Below, piece after piece: positions 47,198 to 56,646 of a DNA stretch of 64,000 bases (its first letter is position 1; every line of letters starts with the position of its first letter). The position numbers were made by a program, and so were the translations under genes. Source of the stretch: Campylobacter helveticus (lineage in GTDB: Bacteria > Campylobacterota > Campylobacteria > Campylobacterales > Campylobacteraceae); NCBI RefSeq assembly GCF_002080395.1, contig NZ_CP020478.1, forward strand, positions 1 through 64,000, in the 5' to 3' direction. The notes beneath the pieces are model-generated. The model saw only the letters and a program-made list of their open reading frames with translations. It had not been told where the DNA came from and ran no database searches.

Positions 47198-49152
47198 ACG
47201 AAAACGAACAAAATGTAGAGAATCCCAACGCAAATTCTAAAAATAATAAGCGTTACAAACACAAAAATCGTCGAAAAAAACTTGCAGATTCTTTAGATAC
47301 AGAAGGTGTAAAAAATAATGAAAATGCAAATTCAACAAAGCCTAACGAAGTAAAAAAGAAGAAAAAAAATCGTAATCTTCCCTCTAAACTCACAGGAAAT
47401 GAGGACTGGCAAATCGCCCTTGCTGAGTGCATAGAGGCAAATCGCGTTTCACATGAAACAAGACTTCATCCCCTTAAGTATAATAATTCTAGTGAGCATA
47501 AAATTCGTATTACTCCGCTGGGGGGGCTTGGTGAGATAGGTGGAAATATTAGCGTTTTTGAGACAAATACAGACGCTATTATTGTTGATATTGGTATGAG
47601 TTTTCCAGATGGGACAATGCACGGAGTGGATATTATAATTCCAGATTTTGATTATGTGCGTAAGATTAAAGATAAGATAAGGGGTATTGTTATCACTCAC
47701 GCTCACGAGGACCACATTGGTGCTGTGCCGTATTTTTTCAAAGAATTTCAGTTCCCTATCTATGCAACACCTTTGGCTTTGGGTATGATTTCAAACAAAT
47801 TTGAAGAACACGGCTTAAAAGCAGAAAGAAAATGGTTTCGCCCTGTGGAAAAACGCAAAGTTTATGAAATTGGTGAATTTGAAGTGGAGTGGATTCATAT
47901 AACCCACTCTATCATCGATGCTTCTGCTTTGGCGATTAAAACAAAGGCTGGGACTATCATACATACGGGAGATTTTAAGATAGACCAAACGCCTATTGAT
48001 GGTTATCCTACGGATTTAAGTCGTTTGGCGTATTATGGTGAAGAGGGCGTGATGTGCCTTTTGAGTGATAGCACAAATTCTTATAAAGAGGGCTACACCA
48101 AAAGCGAAAGCTCTGTGGGTCCTACTTTTGACCAAATTTTTTCTAAAACAAAAGGCAGGGTGATTATGAGTACCTTTAGCTCTAATATCCACCGCGTTTA
48201 TCAAGCCATCACTTATGGGCTTAAATACGGAAGAAAGGTTTGTGTCATCGGGCGTTCTATGGAGCGTAATCTTTACACTACTATGGAGCTGGGTTATATA
48301 AAGCTTGATAGAAAAATTTTCATTGACGCTGATGAGGTTAGCAAATATAAAGATAATGAGGTTTTAATCGTTACCACAGGAAGTCAAGGTGAAACGATGA
48401 GCGCACTTTATAGAATGGCAACGGATGAGCATAAATTTATTAAGATTAAGCCGACAGACCAGATTATCATTTCTGCTAAAGCTATCCCTGGTAACGAAGC
48501 TAGCGTTTCGGCGGTGCTTGATTATCTTTTAAAAGCGGGAGCGAAAGTGGCTTACCAAGAATTTAGTGAAATTCATGTGAGTGGGCATGCGAGTATGGAA
48601 GAGCAAAAGCTTATGCTAAGCCTCATTAAGCCTAAATTTTTCTTGCCTGTGCATGGAGAGTATAATCACATCACTAAACATAAAGAAACGGCTATGAAAT
48701 GTGGTATCCCTGAAAGAAATATTTATTTAATGAGTGATGGAGACCAAGTCGAAGTGTGCCAAAAATACATCAAACGCATTAAGACTGTGAAAACGGGTAA
48801 AGTTTTTGTGGATAATCAAATCAATAAGCAAATTGCTGATGATGTTGTTATCGACCGCCAAAAACTTGCAGATAGTGGCATAGTTGTTATTATTGCTCAA
48901 CTTGATAAGGCGACCAAAACTCTCGTAAATAAGCCAAGAGTTTTTAGCTATGGACTTGTTGCAGATAAGCACGACCAAGCTTTTTCTAGAGAAATGGCAG
49001 ATGTCTTAAGTGTCTTTTTTACCAATGCTAAAGATGAATGGCTCAATGACCCAAGATTTTTAGAAAATCAAATCCGTCAAGTTTTAAGAAAGCATATTTT
49101 TAGAAAGATTAAAAAATATCCAACAATAGTTCCAACGCTTTTTGTGATGTAG
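47194..49152 (+). CDS. rnj: Ribonuclease J
   Basis: Exo/endonuclease that drives mRNA decay and rRNA maturation in Campylobacter and Helicobacter, which lack RNase E of the enterobacterial kind. 652 residues. An Asn/Lys-rich, disordered N-terminal extension of about 100 residues (KNNKRYKHKNRRKKL) precedes the metallo-beta-lactamase core, as in H. pylori RNase J. Core motifs: ITPLGGLGEIGGNISVF, VITHAHEDHIGAVPYF (HxHxDH zinc ligands), HTGDFKIDQTP, and beta-CASP LPVHGEYNHITKHKE. A G7 run (47520-47526) encodes the Gly-Gly. Its start overlaps rsmA. Confidence 0.97.
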   Translation: MNENEQNVENPNANSKNNKRYKHKNRRKKLADSLDTEGVKNNENANSTKPNEVKKKKKNRNLPSKLTGNEDWQIALAECIEANRVSHETRLHPLKYNNSSEHKIRITPLGGLGEIGGNISVFETNTDAIIVDIGMSFPDGTMHGVDIIIPDFDYVRKIKDKIRGIVITHAHEDHIGAVPYFFKEFQFPIYATPLALGMISNKFEEHGLKAERKWFRPVEKRKVYEIGEFEVEWIHITHSIIDASALAIKTKAGTIIHTGDFKIDQTPIDGYPTDLSRLAYYGEEGVMCLLSDSTNSYKEGYTKSESSVGPTFDQIFSKTKGRVIMSTFSSNIHRVYQAITYGLKYGRKVCVIGRSMERNLYTTMELGYIKLDRKIFIDADEVSKYKDNEVLIVTTGSQGETMSALYRMATDEHKFIKIKPTDQIIISAKAIPGNEASVSAVLDYLLKAGAKVAYQEFSEIHVSGHASMEEQKLMLSLIKPKFFLPVHGEYNHITKHKETAMKCGIPERNIYLMSDGDQVEVCQKYIKRIKTVKTGKVFVDNQINKQIADDVVIDRQKLADSGIVVIIAQLDKATKTLVNKPRVFSYGLVADKHDQAFSREMADVLSVFFTNAKDEWLNDPRFLENQIRQVLRKHIFRKIKKYPTIVPTLFVM

Positions 49153-49164
49153 AGAGCATAAATC

Positions 49165-49199
49165 GCTTAGATTTTGGTGAATTTGACTAAAATCTAAGC
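49165..49199. terminator. Hairpin between rnj and DUF1796 copy 2
   Basis: GCTTAGATTTT (49165-49175) and AAAATCTAAGC (49189-49199) are perfect 11-bp complements around a 13-base loop, 13 bp after the rnj stop. It may terminate rnj or act as a leader structure for the next gene, whose ATG is 19 bp away. Confidence 0.5.
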
Positions 49200-49217
49200 T
49201 ATATTGAAAGGATAAAA

Positions 49218-50003
49218 ATGCAAAATCAAATCAATCATTTTCACATTTTCAAATTTCCCAAAATAAAGACCGATTTTATCCTAAGTGTAGGGTCGCATTG
49301 TAGAGTGGCACATCATTTAAGGAAAAATCATCTAAGGAATTTAGCCTCTCCTTTGGATTGGATGATTAATGATAAATTAGAAGTCGTTTTTGAATTATTT
49401 CAAAGTGATTTTAGAGACTTTTTTCTCTCTTGTTTTATTGTTGATGAAAAAAGAAAGCCTATGGAGGTTAAAGATAGGCTTAATGGTATGATTTCACTTC
49501 ACCATTTTTTCTCAAATGAAGAGCTAGAAATTCAAGCTCAAAGAATAAATAAGCAAACAAGAAAACGCTGGATACCTATCAAAGATAAAATTCTCTCTTC
49601 TAAAAATGTCGTTTTTGTGCGTAGTGGAGATTTTGATTTAAAAGAAGCAAGTGAATTTTTGCAAAAAATTGCAAAATTATTTGATAAAAATGGGGGGGGG
49701 GGTTACACCCTCATCAATGTCAGTCATAATGAAAAGCTAAAAGAAGATGAAATGATAATGCAAGAATTTGACTTGGGAAATCATCTAGCCTTAATCCATT
49801 ATAGTATATGTGAAAAGGAGGGTGATTATAGAGGAAATATCCCTTTTTGGACAACTATGATGCAAAAGAGCATTATGATGCCACACGGATTAAAGTTTAA
49901 AAACGCTTTGGGGGATTTTAAAATTCGTTTCATTAGAAGTTGTAAGAGAAGAAAGGCGTTTTTTACGAAGAAAATAAAGGTCGATATTAACGAGACGCAT
50001 TAG
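49218..50003 (+). CDS. DUF1796 putative cysteine-peptidase family protein, copy 2 (phase-variable, ON)
   Basis: 261 residues, a close paralogue of the gene at 38905: MQNQINHFHIFKFPKIKTDF, LSVGSHCRVAHHLRKNHLRN, and ASPLDWMINDKLEVV. A G11 tract at 49692-49702 encodes GGGG in KNGGGGYTLINVSHNEK; the frame is open at 11 Gs. The two copies have different tract lengths and differ in the loop after DFFLSC, where copy 2 has extra residues (VDEKRKPMEVKDRL). The same RBS context (GAAAGGATAAAAATG) precedes both. Function unknown; surface or protein-processing roles are only guesses. Confidence 0.85.
   Translation: MQNQINHFHIFKFPKIKTDFILSVGSHCRVAHHLRKNHLRNLASPLDWMINDKLEVVFELFQSDFRDFFLSCFIVDEKRKPMEVKDRLNGMISLHHFFSNEELEIQAQRINKQTRKRWIPIKDKILSSKNVVFVRSGDFDLKEASEFLQKIAKLFDKNGGGGYTLINVSHNEKLKEDEMIMQEFDLGNHLALIHYSICEKEGDYRGNIPFWTTMMQKSIMMPHGLKFKNALGDFKIRFIRSCKRRKAFFTKKIKVDINETH
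49692..49702 (+). repeat. Poly-G contingency tract (G11), ON
   Basis: Eleven Gs read GGG GGG GGG GGT in DUF1796 copy 2. The frame is intact. Confidence 0.9.
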
Positions 50004-50008
50004 GCTAC

Positions 50009-52378
50009 CTACTGGCAGCCCTCGCACTCTATACTTCTATCTGCGACATTTACTTTTTCGCTATCCGGACTTTCACTTCTTAGATAGTAAGTTGATTTTA
50101 CTCCTAGCTCCCAAGCAAGTTGGTAAATTTCATTAAGATAACCACCACTTGCTTTATCAAGCGATAAAAAGATGTTTAGGCTTTGCCCTTGGTCAATCCA
50201 CTTACCTCTTATAGCTGCAGCTTTGACGAGAATTTTTTGGTCAAGTTCGTAAGCTGGTGTGTAGTATTGCCAAGTCTCTAAGTTAAGATTTGGCACGACA
50301 ACAGGTATCATACCGCTTAAATTTTGTTCGAACCATTTGCGCTTATAAACAGGTTCTATGGTTTGAGTTGTGCCTACAAGTATGGATATGCTTGAGGTTG
50401 GCGCTATAGCCATTAAATAGCCATTTCTCATACCATCTTTTTTGACTTTCTCACGCAACTTATCCCAATCACAAGAATTTTGTGCGAATAGTCCATCTCT
50501 TAAAGTTAAGGCTTTAGCTTTTTCGTTCGCCATATCAATAGGGAAAATTCCTTGACTCCATTTTGAGCCTTCAAAATCGCAATATTTACCCTTTTCAATC
50601 GCCAAATTTGAACTTGCCAAAATGGCCTCATAGCTAAGATTTTCCATAATTTCGTCAATTTTACTAAAATGTTCTTCACTACCCCAAAAAATTTGATTTT
50701 CCGCTAACATTTGTGCTTCACCCATTACTCCAAGTCCTATGGAGCGGGATTTTAAATTTGTGTTTTTGACTTTAATGTGTGGATAAAAATTTAAATCAAT
50801 CACATTGTCAAGCATACGGATAGCTGTTGGCACGACCCTAGCTAAATCCTCTTTAGTATGCACTTTGCTAAGATTAATGCTAGCAAGGTTACAAACAGCT
50901 GTTTTGCCGTCGTTCTTAAATTTCTCTACAATAAAAACTTTTTTACCATTAATGCTATCTAGGGTTGAAATTTTCTTTGCGGGTTTTTCATAGCCCCCAT
51001 CGATTATTATTTTTTCCTCTTCATCATAATGCACTTCTTCGCCATTTTCAAAAATAACTTTGATTTGATAATAGTTTGGCTCGGTATTTTGAAAGATTTC
51101 CGTGCAGAGATTTGAGCTTCTTATGATGCCCGTGTGGGAATTTGGATTAGCTTTGTTGGCATTGTCCTTAAAGCATAGAAATGGCAATCCTGTCTCAAAA
51201 TAATTAAGCAAAATTTTCTTCCAAAGCTCTTTCGCATCGACAATTTCTTTAACAATGCTTTCATCTTTTTCGTATGCTTCATATCTTTTTTCAAATTCTT
51301 CGCCATATAAATCGCATAAATCGGGAGTATCAGCAGGGTCAAAAAGTGTCCATTTATCGTTTGCTTTAATCCTTTTCATAAAAATATCATTAATCCAAAG
51401 TGCAGGGAAAAGTTCGTGTGCTCTGCGTCTTTCTTCGCCTGAATTTTTACGCAAGTCAATAAAATCGTTAATGTCCATATGCCAAGGCTCTATATAAACA
51501 GCAATAGCCCCTTTTCTAGTGCCTAGTTGGTCAACAGCCACAGCGATGTCGTTGGTGATTTTAAGAAAGGGGATAATGCCCCCCGCGGCGTTTTTATGTC
51601 CGTCTATGCTCCCACCCATAGCTCTTACCTTACTCCAGTCCCAGCCTATACCGCCCCCAAATTTAGAAAGTAAAGCCATTTCTTGATAAGAGTCGAAAAT
51701 TCCCTCGATATTATCCGCAGTGCTTCCTATGTAGCAAGAACTTAGTTGATGACGCGTAGTTCTAGCATTTGAAAGGGTTGGGGTAGCTAACATCATTTCA
51801 AATTTAGAGATTAAATCATAAAATTTCTTCGCCCATTCTTGAGGATTAAATTCATTTTGTGCTAAAAACATCGCAATAGCCATAAACATTTGTTGAGGCA
51901 ATTCTATGGGTTCAGCTTTAGAATTTTTAATCAAATATCTATCGTAAAGCGTTTTGATTCCAAGATAAGTAAATTGCAAGTCTCTCTCGGGTTTAATGTA
52001 GGCATTTAAATCGTCTAAATCGTATTTTTCTTTCAAGCCTAGTAAAATTCTACCCTCTTTTTCACCCCTTTCAAAGTATTCTCGTAAGTGATTGTAGCGA
52101 TTCATTCCATTGACTTTCTTGTATAAATCAAATAAAAATAACCTTGCCGCCACAAAGGTCCAGTTGGGGCAATCGATGTCAATTTTATCTACTGCAGTTT
52201 TAATTAAGGTTTTTTGAATTTCTTCTGTCGTAATGCCGTCTCTAAATTGAATTTTTGCATCAAGCTCAAGCTCACTTAAGCTAACCCCCTCCAAATTCTT
52301 TACGGCATCCATCGTGCATTTTTTAATTTTAGATACATCAAGCTCTTCTGTGCGACCGTTTCTTTTTATCACTTTCAT
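50009..52378 (-). CDS. nrdA: Ribonucleoside-diphosphate reductase class Ia alpha subunit
   Basis: Reduces ribonucleotides to deoxyribonucleotides using a radical supplied by NrdB. 789 residues. N-terminal ATP-cone MKVIKRNGRTEELDVSKIKK (allosteric); catalytic cysteines within LSSCYIGST, NLCTEIFQN and CNLASINLSK; C-terminal redox pair in SIECEGCQ, the shuttle cysteines. Length is normal. Followed on the other strand by the DUF1796 gene with only a 5-bp gap between stops; purB lies 12 bp upstream on the same strand, so purB-nrdA form an operon. Confidence 0.97.
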   Translation of the reverse strand: MKVIKRNGRTEELDVSKIKKCTMDAVKNLEGVSLSELELDAKIQFRDGITTEEIQKTLIKTAVDKIDIDCPNWTFVAARLFLFDLYKKVNGMNRYNHLREYFERGEKEGRILLGLKEKYDLDDLNAYIKPERDLQFTYLGIKTLYDRYLIKNSKAEPIELPQQMFMAIAMFLAQNEFNPQEWAKKFYDLISKFEMMLATPTLSNARTTRHQLSSCYIGSTADNIEGIFDSYQEMALLSKFGGGIGWDWSKVRAMGGSIDGHKNAAGGIIPFLKITNDIAVAVDQLGTRKGAIAVYIEPWHMDINDFIDLRKNSGEERRRAHELFPALWINDIFMKRIKANDKWTLFDPADTPDLCDLYGEEFEKRYEAYEKDESIVKEIVDAKELWKKILLNYFETGLPFLCFKDNANKANPNSHTGIIRSSNLCTEIFQNTEPNYYQIKVIFENGEEVHYDEEEKIIIDGGYEKPAKKISTLDSINGKKVFIVEKFKNDGKTAVCNLASINLSKVHTKEDLARVVPTAIRMLDNVIDLNFYPHIKVKNTNLKSRSIGLGVMGEAQMLAENQIFWGSEEHFSKIDEIMENLSYEAILASSNLAIEKGKYCDFEGSKWSQGIFPIDMANEKAKALTLRDGLFAQNSCDWDKLREKVKKDGMRNGYLMAIAPTSSISILVGTTQTIEPVYKRKWFEQNLSGMIPVVVPNLNLETWQYYTPAYELDQKILVKAAAIRGKWIDQGQSLNIFLSLDKASGGYLNEIYQLAWELGVKSTYYLRSESPDSEKVNVADRSIECEGCQ

Positions 52379-52390
52379 CTATTTACCTTT

Positions 52391-53719
52391 TTATTTAAAT
52401 ACTCTATTAAAAATCGAATCAACATTTTTTGTATAATAGTTATAATCAAAGCATTTGCGAATATCCTCTTCGCTTAGTTTCGCTCTTAAATCTTCATCGT
52501 GAAGCAAGGCGGTCAAAAATAAACTTTCGTTTTTTTCGTTTAGGGCAGATTTGCCCTCTTGCAAGTCTTTCCATACTTTCATCGCATTTCTTTGAACGAT
52601 TTTATAAGCATCCTCGCGGCTTAGTCCTTTAAAAGGAAGTTCTAAAAGCACCCTCCCTGAGAAAACAAGCCCACCTGTAAGATTTAAATTTTTCATCATA
52701 TTTTGTGGATAAACCAAGAGTTTATCAATTAAATTTGTAAGACGCATTAGCATAAAATCAGCCGTAATAAAAGCATCTGGCAAAATAAATCTTTCCACGC
52801 TTGAATGGCTAATATCCCTTTCGTGCCAAAGGGCGACATTTTCAAGGGCTGGAGTTACAAAAGAGCGAAGCACCCTACAAAGCCCTGTGATGTTTTCACT
52901 CAATACAGGATTTCTTTTATGCGGCATAGCAGAGCTTCCTTTTTGTCCCTCGCTAAAATATTCCTCCGCTTCATAAACTTCGGTGCGTTGAAAATGTCTT
53001 ATCGCAACGGCGATTTGTTCGCACGATGAAGCAAGGATGGCTAGAGCAGAAATTACTTGTGCATAGCGGTCTCTTTGTATGATTTGGTTTGAAACTGGTG
53101 CAACTTTTAAGCCTAAATTTTTACAAATTTCCTCTTCAAATTCTAGTGGAGCGTGGGCGAAATTTCCCATAGCTCCGCTGATTTTCCCATAGCTTATTAC
53201 TTCTTTAGCGTGAAGGATAAGTTCTTTAGCGTGTAAAATTTCATCATACCAAATGGCTACCACAAGTCCAAAAGTGATAGGTTCACCGTGAATTCCGTGG
53301 CTTCTTCCAACCATTAAAGTATCTTTATGCTCATACGCTCTTTTTTTCAAAGCGTTTAATAAAAGCTCAATGTCTTCTAAAATAAGCTCTAAACTTTCTT
53401 TTATCTGTAAAGCCACTGCCGTATCGATACAATCAGAGCTTGTCATCGCATAATGCACGAAGCGACTTTCTTCGCCCAAGCTTTCGCTTACGCTTGTAAG
53501 AAAAGCTATGACATCGTGCTTAGTTGTCTTTTCTATCTCATCGATTCTAGCGATATCAAATTTGGCATTTTTTTGAATTTTTTCATTATCTTCATCGCTG
53601 ATAAGCCCTAGTTTGTTCCAAGCTTTAGCTGCGGCTAACTCCACTTTAAGCCAAGCGTCATATTTTGCTTTTAAGTCCCATTTTTTAGCCATAACTTCTC
53701 TACTGTATCTTTCAACCAT
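52391..53719 (-). CDS. purB: Adenylosuccinate lyase
   Basis: Cleaves SAICAR and adenylosuccinate in purine synthesis. 442 residues of the fumarase/aspartase superfamily. The signature loop is GSSAMPHKRNPVLSEN; GRSHGIHGEPITFGL holds a conserved histidine, and MTSSDCIDTAVALQ the TS motif. ATG 53719 begins MVERYSREVMAKKWD, the usual start of the family. It shares a gap of 76 bp with the divergent pseudouridine synthase and heads the purB-nrdA pair. Confidence 0.97.
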   Translation of the reverse strand: MVERYSREVMAKKWDLKAKYDAWLKVELAAAKAWNKLGLISDEDNEKIQKNAKFDIARIDEIEKTTKHDVIAFLTSVSESLGEESRFVHYAMTSSDCIDTAVALQIKESLELILEDIELLLNALKKRAYEHKDTLMVGRSHGIHGEPITFGLVVAIWYDEILHAKELILHAKEVISYGKISGAMGNFAHAPLEFEEEICKNLGLKVAPVSNQIIQRDRYAQVISALAILASSCEQIAVAIRHFQRTEVYEAEEYFSEGQKGSSAMPHKRNPVLSENITGLCRVLRSFVTPALENVALWHERDISHSSVERFILPDAFITADFMLMRLTNLIDKLLVYPQNMMKNLNLTGGLVFSGRVLLELPFKGLSREDAYKIVQRNAMKVWKDLQEGKSALNEKNESLFLTALLHDEDLRAKLSEEDIRKCFDYNYYTKNVDSIFNRVFK

Positions 53720-53739
53720 TACCCATAAACCTTTTTTGT

Positions 53740-53745
53740 TATAAT
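53740..53745 (+). promoter_or_regulatory. Putative -10 box of the pseudouridine synthase gene
   Basis: TATAAT in TTGTTATAATTTT, 50 bp upstream of ATG 53796 in the divergent gap with purB. Confidence 0.4.
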
Positions 53746-53795
53746 TTTAAAAAATTGAAATAATAGCAAAGCAATTATTAAAAAAGGGTTAGAAA

Positions 53796-54704
53796 ATGCC
53801 TTATAAAAAAATTAAATTGGAAAATCCTTCAAGCAGTGGAAAAAGTGGAAAAAAGGCATTTTTGTTTCTAATGCAGAGTTTAAAAATTCCCATAAATGAG
53901 GCTCAAAAACTTATCGATAAAAAAAGACTTTTTTGCAATGGAAATTTAGTTGAAAGAAAAAATGAAATTTTGCAAGGTTTGGTTGAGTTAATTGTATATG
54001 AAAACGCTCCAAAAGGTGTAAAAATAGTTTTTGAAAATGATGAATTTGCGGTGCTTGAAAAGCCAAGTGGAGTTTTGTGTCATCCAAATGGAAGAAATTG
54101 CGAATATAGTTTATGCGATGAAATTTGGGAGCTTTGGGGAAATTGTGCTTGTGTGGCACATAGGCTTGACAAAGAAACGAGCGGATTGATTTTGGTCGCT
54201 AAAAATAAAAATTTACAGGTAGAATTTAAAACGATGTTTGAAAAAAGATTGATTGAAAAAGAATATTTGGCCTTAGTGCAAGGCTGTGTTAAGGAAAAAT
54301 TTGAAGTTAATTTACCGATGTGTTTGACTCAAAATTATGATGATATAAAAACTAGGATGCAAATTTCTTCAAGTGGTAAAAAGGCTTTAAGTTTTTTTCA
54401 AAGATTGCAATTTTATCCCAAATTTGATGCAAGTTTGGTTCTTTGCAAACCTTTTACCGGTAGGCAACACCAGCTTCGTTTGCATTTGTTTCATACAGGA
54501 CACAAAATTTTAGGCGAACCGCTTTACGGTTTAGAGAAAGAACAAATTGAACAAATTTTAGATGGGAAGTTAAGTGAAGAAGAAAGGGTAAAGCTTACGG
54601 GTGCAAAAAGATTAATGCTGCATTCTCAACGACTCCATTTTTTTTATAAGGAAAAAGAATTTGACATTAGCTCAAATGAGGAATTCTTAAGAGAATTTAT
54701 CTAA
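53796..54704 (+). CDS. RluA-family pseudouridine synthase
   Basis: Isomerises uridine to pseudouridine in rRNA or tRNA. 302 residues with an N-terminal S4-like RNA-binding segment (KIPINEAQKLIDKKRLFCNG) and catalytic domain. The active-site aspartate is in AHRLDKETSGLILVAKN, and FTGRQHQLRLHLFHTGHKI is the second family motif. C. jejuni has a homologue (Cj0022c) next to purB and nrdA. The exact target uridine cannot be assigned among RluA, RluC and RluD types. Divergent from purB; the S10 operon follows. Confidence 0.92.
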   Translation: MPYKKIKLENPSSSGKSGKKAFLFLMQSLKIPINEAQKLIDKKRLFCNGNLVERKNEILQGLVELIVYENAPKGVKIVFENDEFAVLEKPSGVLCHPNGRNCEYSLCDEIWELWGNCACVAHRLDKETSGLILVAKNKNLQVEFKTMFEKRLIEKEYLALVQGCVKEKFEVNLPMCLTQNYDDIKTRMQISSSGKKALSFFQRLQFYPKFDASLVLCKPFTGRQHQLRLHLFHTGHKILGEPLYGLEKEQIEQILDGKLSEEERVKLTGAKRLMLHSQRLHFFYKEKEFDISSNEEFLREFI

Positions 54705-54766
54705 TTATAAAATTCTATTTTTATCCTTTTAAAAAGGAAAAAAATAGCAAAAAATTATAAATTTGC

Positions 54767-54796
54767 TTGACTTTTGAAAAGCGATTTTACTATACT
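54767..54796 (+). promoter_or_regulatory. Sigma70 promoter of the S10 ribosomal operon
   Basis: TTGACT (54767-54772) and TATACT (54791-54796) with an 18-bp spacer, 56 bp before rpsJ. This is one of the few promoters in the window with a good -35, as expected for a strong ribosomal operon. Confidence 0.7.
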
Positions 54797-54851
54797 CTCG
54801 TTTTTATTTTGGTTAGTTAAAACTAACGAGTTCTTTAACAAAGGAAAATTT

Positions 54852-55163
54852 ATGGAAAGAATAAGGCTTAAGCTCAAGGCTTATGACCATCGAGTACTAG
54901 ACAGAACAGTTGCAGCCATAGTAGAAGCTGTTAAAAGAACGGGTGCGGATATAAGAGGTCCAGTACCTATGCCTACCAAAATCAAACGCTATACGGTATT
55001 AAAATCTCCACATATTAATAAAGATTCTCGTGAGCAGTTTGAAATAAGAATTCACGCGCGTATGCTTGATATAGTCGCAGCGACTCCAGATACGGTTGAT
55101 TCTTTAACTAAGCTTGATTTAGCGCCAGAAGTGAGCGTTGAAGTTAGGGCTATGGGAAAGTAA
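54852..55163 (+). CDS. rpsJ: 30S ribosomal protein S10
   Basis: 103 residues from ATG 54852 ([20 protein letters not shown]), chosen because AAAGGA lies just upstream and the family begins here; the frame is open further upstream. It contains the loop [18 protein letters not shown]. Also functions as NusE in antitermination. First gene of the S10 operon, 11 bp before rplC. Confidence 0.98.
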   Translation: MERIRLKLKAYDHRVLDRTVAAIVEAVKRTGADIRGPVPMPTKIKRYTVLKSPHINKDSREQFEIRIHARMLDIVAATPDTVDSLTKLDLAPEVSVEVRAMGK

Positions 55164-55174
55164 AAGGATAGAGT

Positions 55175-55750
55175 ATGGAATATATCGTAGAAAAAATAGG
55201 AATGAGTAGAACCGTAAGCAATCCAAGTATCGCTGTAACTTTACTTAGGGTGGTGAGTGCTAAGGTTTGTGAAGTCCAAGATGGCAAAGCTTTGGTGGCT
55301 TATTCTAAAGGTAAAGCAAGTAATAAATGTGTTGCCGGAATGCAGAAAAAATACAATTTGTCAGCAGAATTTAATAAATTTGCAACTTTAAAAGTGGCGA
55401 ATGTAGAGGCTGGGGATTTAGATGAAAGCCCATTAAATGAAGCGAAAATTTTAAAAGTAAGTTTTAATTCTAAGGGTCGTGGCTATAGCGGTGTTATGAA
55501 AAGACATAACTTTGGCGGAGGTCCTGCAAGTCACGGAAGTAGATTCCACAGAAGACACGGCTCTATTGGTAATAGAGAGTGGCCAGGTCGTGTGCAACCG
55601 GGCATGAAAATGGCCGGACATTATGGAAATTCAAAAGTTACCGTTAAAAACGAGCTTGTATCTTACGATGCGGAAAATAAAATTTTGGTGTTAAAAGGTG
55701 CGGTGCCGGGCTTTAACGGTGCTATGGGTAGAATAAGGATTGCAAAATGA
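55175..55750 (+). CDS. rplC: 50S ribosomal protein L3
   Basis: 191 residues. The conserved basic loop [19 protein letters not shown], then [10 protein letters not shown], reaches toward the peptidyl-transferase centre. Overlaps rplD by four bases (ATGA), so translation is coupled. Normal length for the genus. Confidence 0.98.
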   Translation: MEYIVEKIGMSRTVSNPSIAVTLLRVVSAKVCEVQDGKALVAYSKGKASNKCVAGMQKKYNLSAEFNKFATLKVANVEAGDLDESPLNEAKILKVSFNSKGRGYSGVMKRHNFGGGPASHGSRFHRRHGSIGNREWPGRVQPGMKMAGHYGNSKVTVKNELVSYDAENKILVLKGAVPGFNGAMGRIRIAK

Positions 55751-56361
55751 GTAAGGCAGTTGTTTTAAACGAGAAATTCGAGAAGTCAGGTGAATTTGAA
55801 CTTCCCGCAAAATATGCAGAGGTAAATCCACATAATCTTTACTTATATGTGAAATCTTATCTTGCAAGTTTAAGAGCCAATACCGCTCACACTAAAGGCA
55901 GAAGTGATGTAAGTGGTGGAGGTAAGAAGCCTTGGAGACAAAAGGGTCGCGGTGGAGCAAGAGCAGGTTCAACAAGAACGAATGTTTGGGTTGGTGGTGC
56001 AGTTGCTTTTGGACCTAAAAATGAAAAAAATTATTTTCAAAAAGTCAATAAAAAGCAGAAGAGATTGGCGCTTGAAAGAGCTTTGGCTGATAAGGCGATT
56101 AAGAATTCCCTTTTTGTAACAGATTCTTTGAGTATAGAAAGTGGTAAGACTAAAGATGCAAATGCAGTTATTAAAAAGCTTGGTGTGAAAGATGCGCTTA
56201 TTGTTAAAGATTTACTAGATGAAAAAACGCTTCTTGCATATAGAAATTTAGCAAATTGCTATGTTGTGGATATTACAGAAGTCAATGCTTATTTAGTATC
56301 TGTGTTTAATGCTGTGATTATAGAAAAATCAGCGTTAGAATCAATTACGAAAGAGGGATGA
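55747..56361 (+). CDS. rplD: 50S ribosomal protein L4
   Basis: 204 residues with the long basic loop [19 protein letters not shown] that lines the exit tunnel. In enterobacteria L4 also represses its own operon; here no such leader is evident. Overlaps rplC upstream and sits three bases before rplW. Confidence 0.98.
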   Translation: MSKAVVLNEKFEKSGEFELPAKYAEVNPHNLYLYVKSYLASLRANTAHTKGRSDVSGGGKKPWRQKGRGGARAGSTRTNVWVGGAVAFGPKNEKNYFQKVNKKQKRLALERALADKAIKNSLFVTDSLSIESGKTKDANAVIKKLGVKDALIVKDLLDEKTLLAYRNLANCYVVDITEVNAYLVSVFNAVIIEKSALESITKEG

Positions 56362-56363
56362 TT

Positions 56364-56645
56364 ATGGCAGATATTACAGATATAAAAACTATACTTTATA
56401 CAGAGAAAAGCTTAAATTTGCAGGAGCTTGGTGTGGTTGTTATCCAAACTTCTCCTAAAATGACAAAAACGGGCTTAAAGTCAGTATTAAAAGAATATTT
56501 CGGCGTAACGCCTCAAAGCATCAATTCGTTGAAAATAAATGGAAAAGTGAAGCGTTTTAGAGGTCGTTTAGGACAAAGAAATGATTATAAAAAATTCTAT
56601 GTAAAGCTACCTGAGGGTGTTAGCTTGGAAAATGCGGAGGCTTAA
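56364..56645 (+). CDS. rplW: 50S ribosomal protein L23
   Basis: 93 residues from ATG 56364 ([16 protein letters not shown]). I prefer this to the in-frame ATG 56358, which overlaps the rplD stop, because MADI is the family start; both are near the AGAGGG ribosome-binding site. It forms the docking site at the tunnel exit for SRP and trigger factor. Confidence 0.96.
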   Translation: MADITDIKTILYTEKSLNLQELGVVVIQTSPKMTKTGLKSVLKEYFGVTPQSINSLKINGKVKRFRGRLGQRNDYKKFYVKLPEGVSLENAEA

Positions 56646-56646
56646 G

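Noticed and set aside
47520-47526. G7 run in the RNase J gene
   Set aside because: It encodes the conserved Gly-Gly of ITPLGGLGEIGG in an essential gene. Seven Gs are short and the frame is needed, so I do not treat it as a switch.
38905-50003. Deletion of the 10 kb between the two DUF1796 genes by recombination
   Set aside because: The copies are direct repeats so deletion is possible in theory, but it would remove ksgA and RNase J; I have no sign in the sequence that it happens.
54774-54851. Longer version of S10 starting at 54774
   Set aside because: The extra residues overlap the promoter and have no homology; ATG 54852 has AAAGGA upstream and gives the normal 103 residues.
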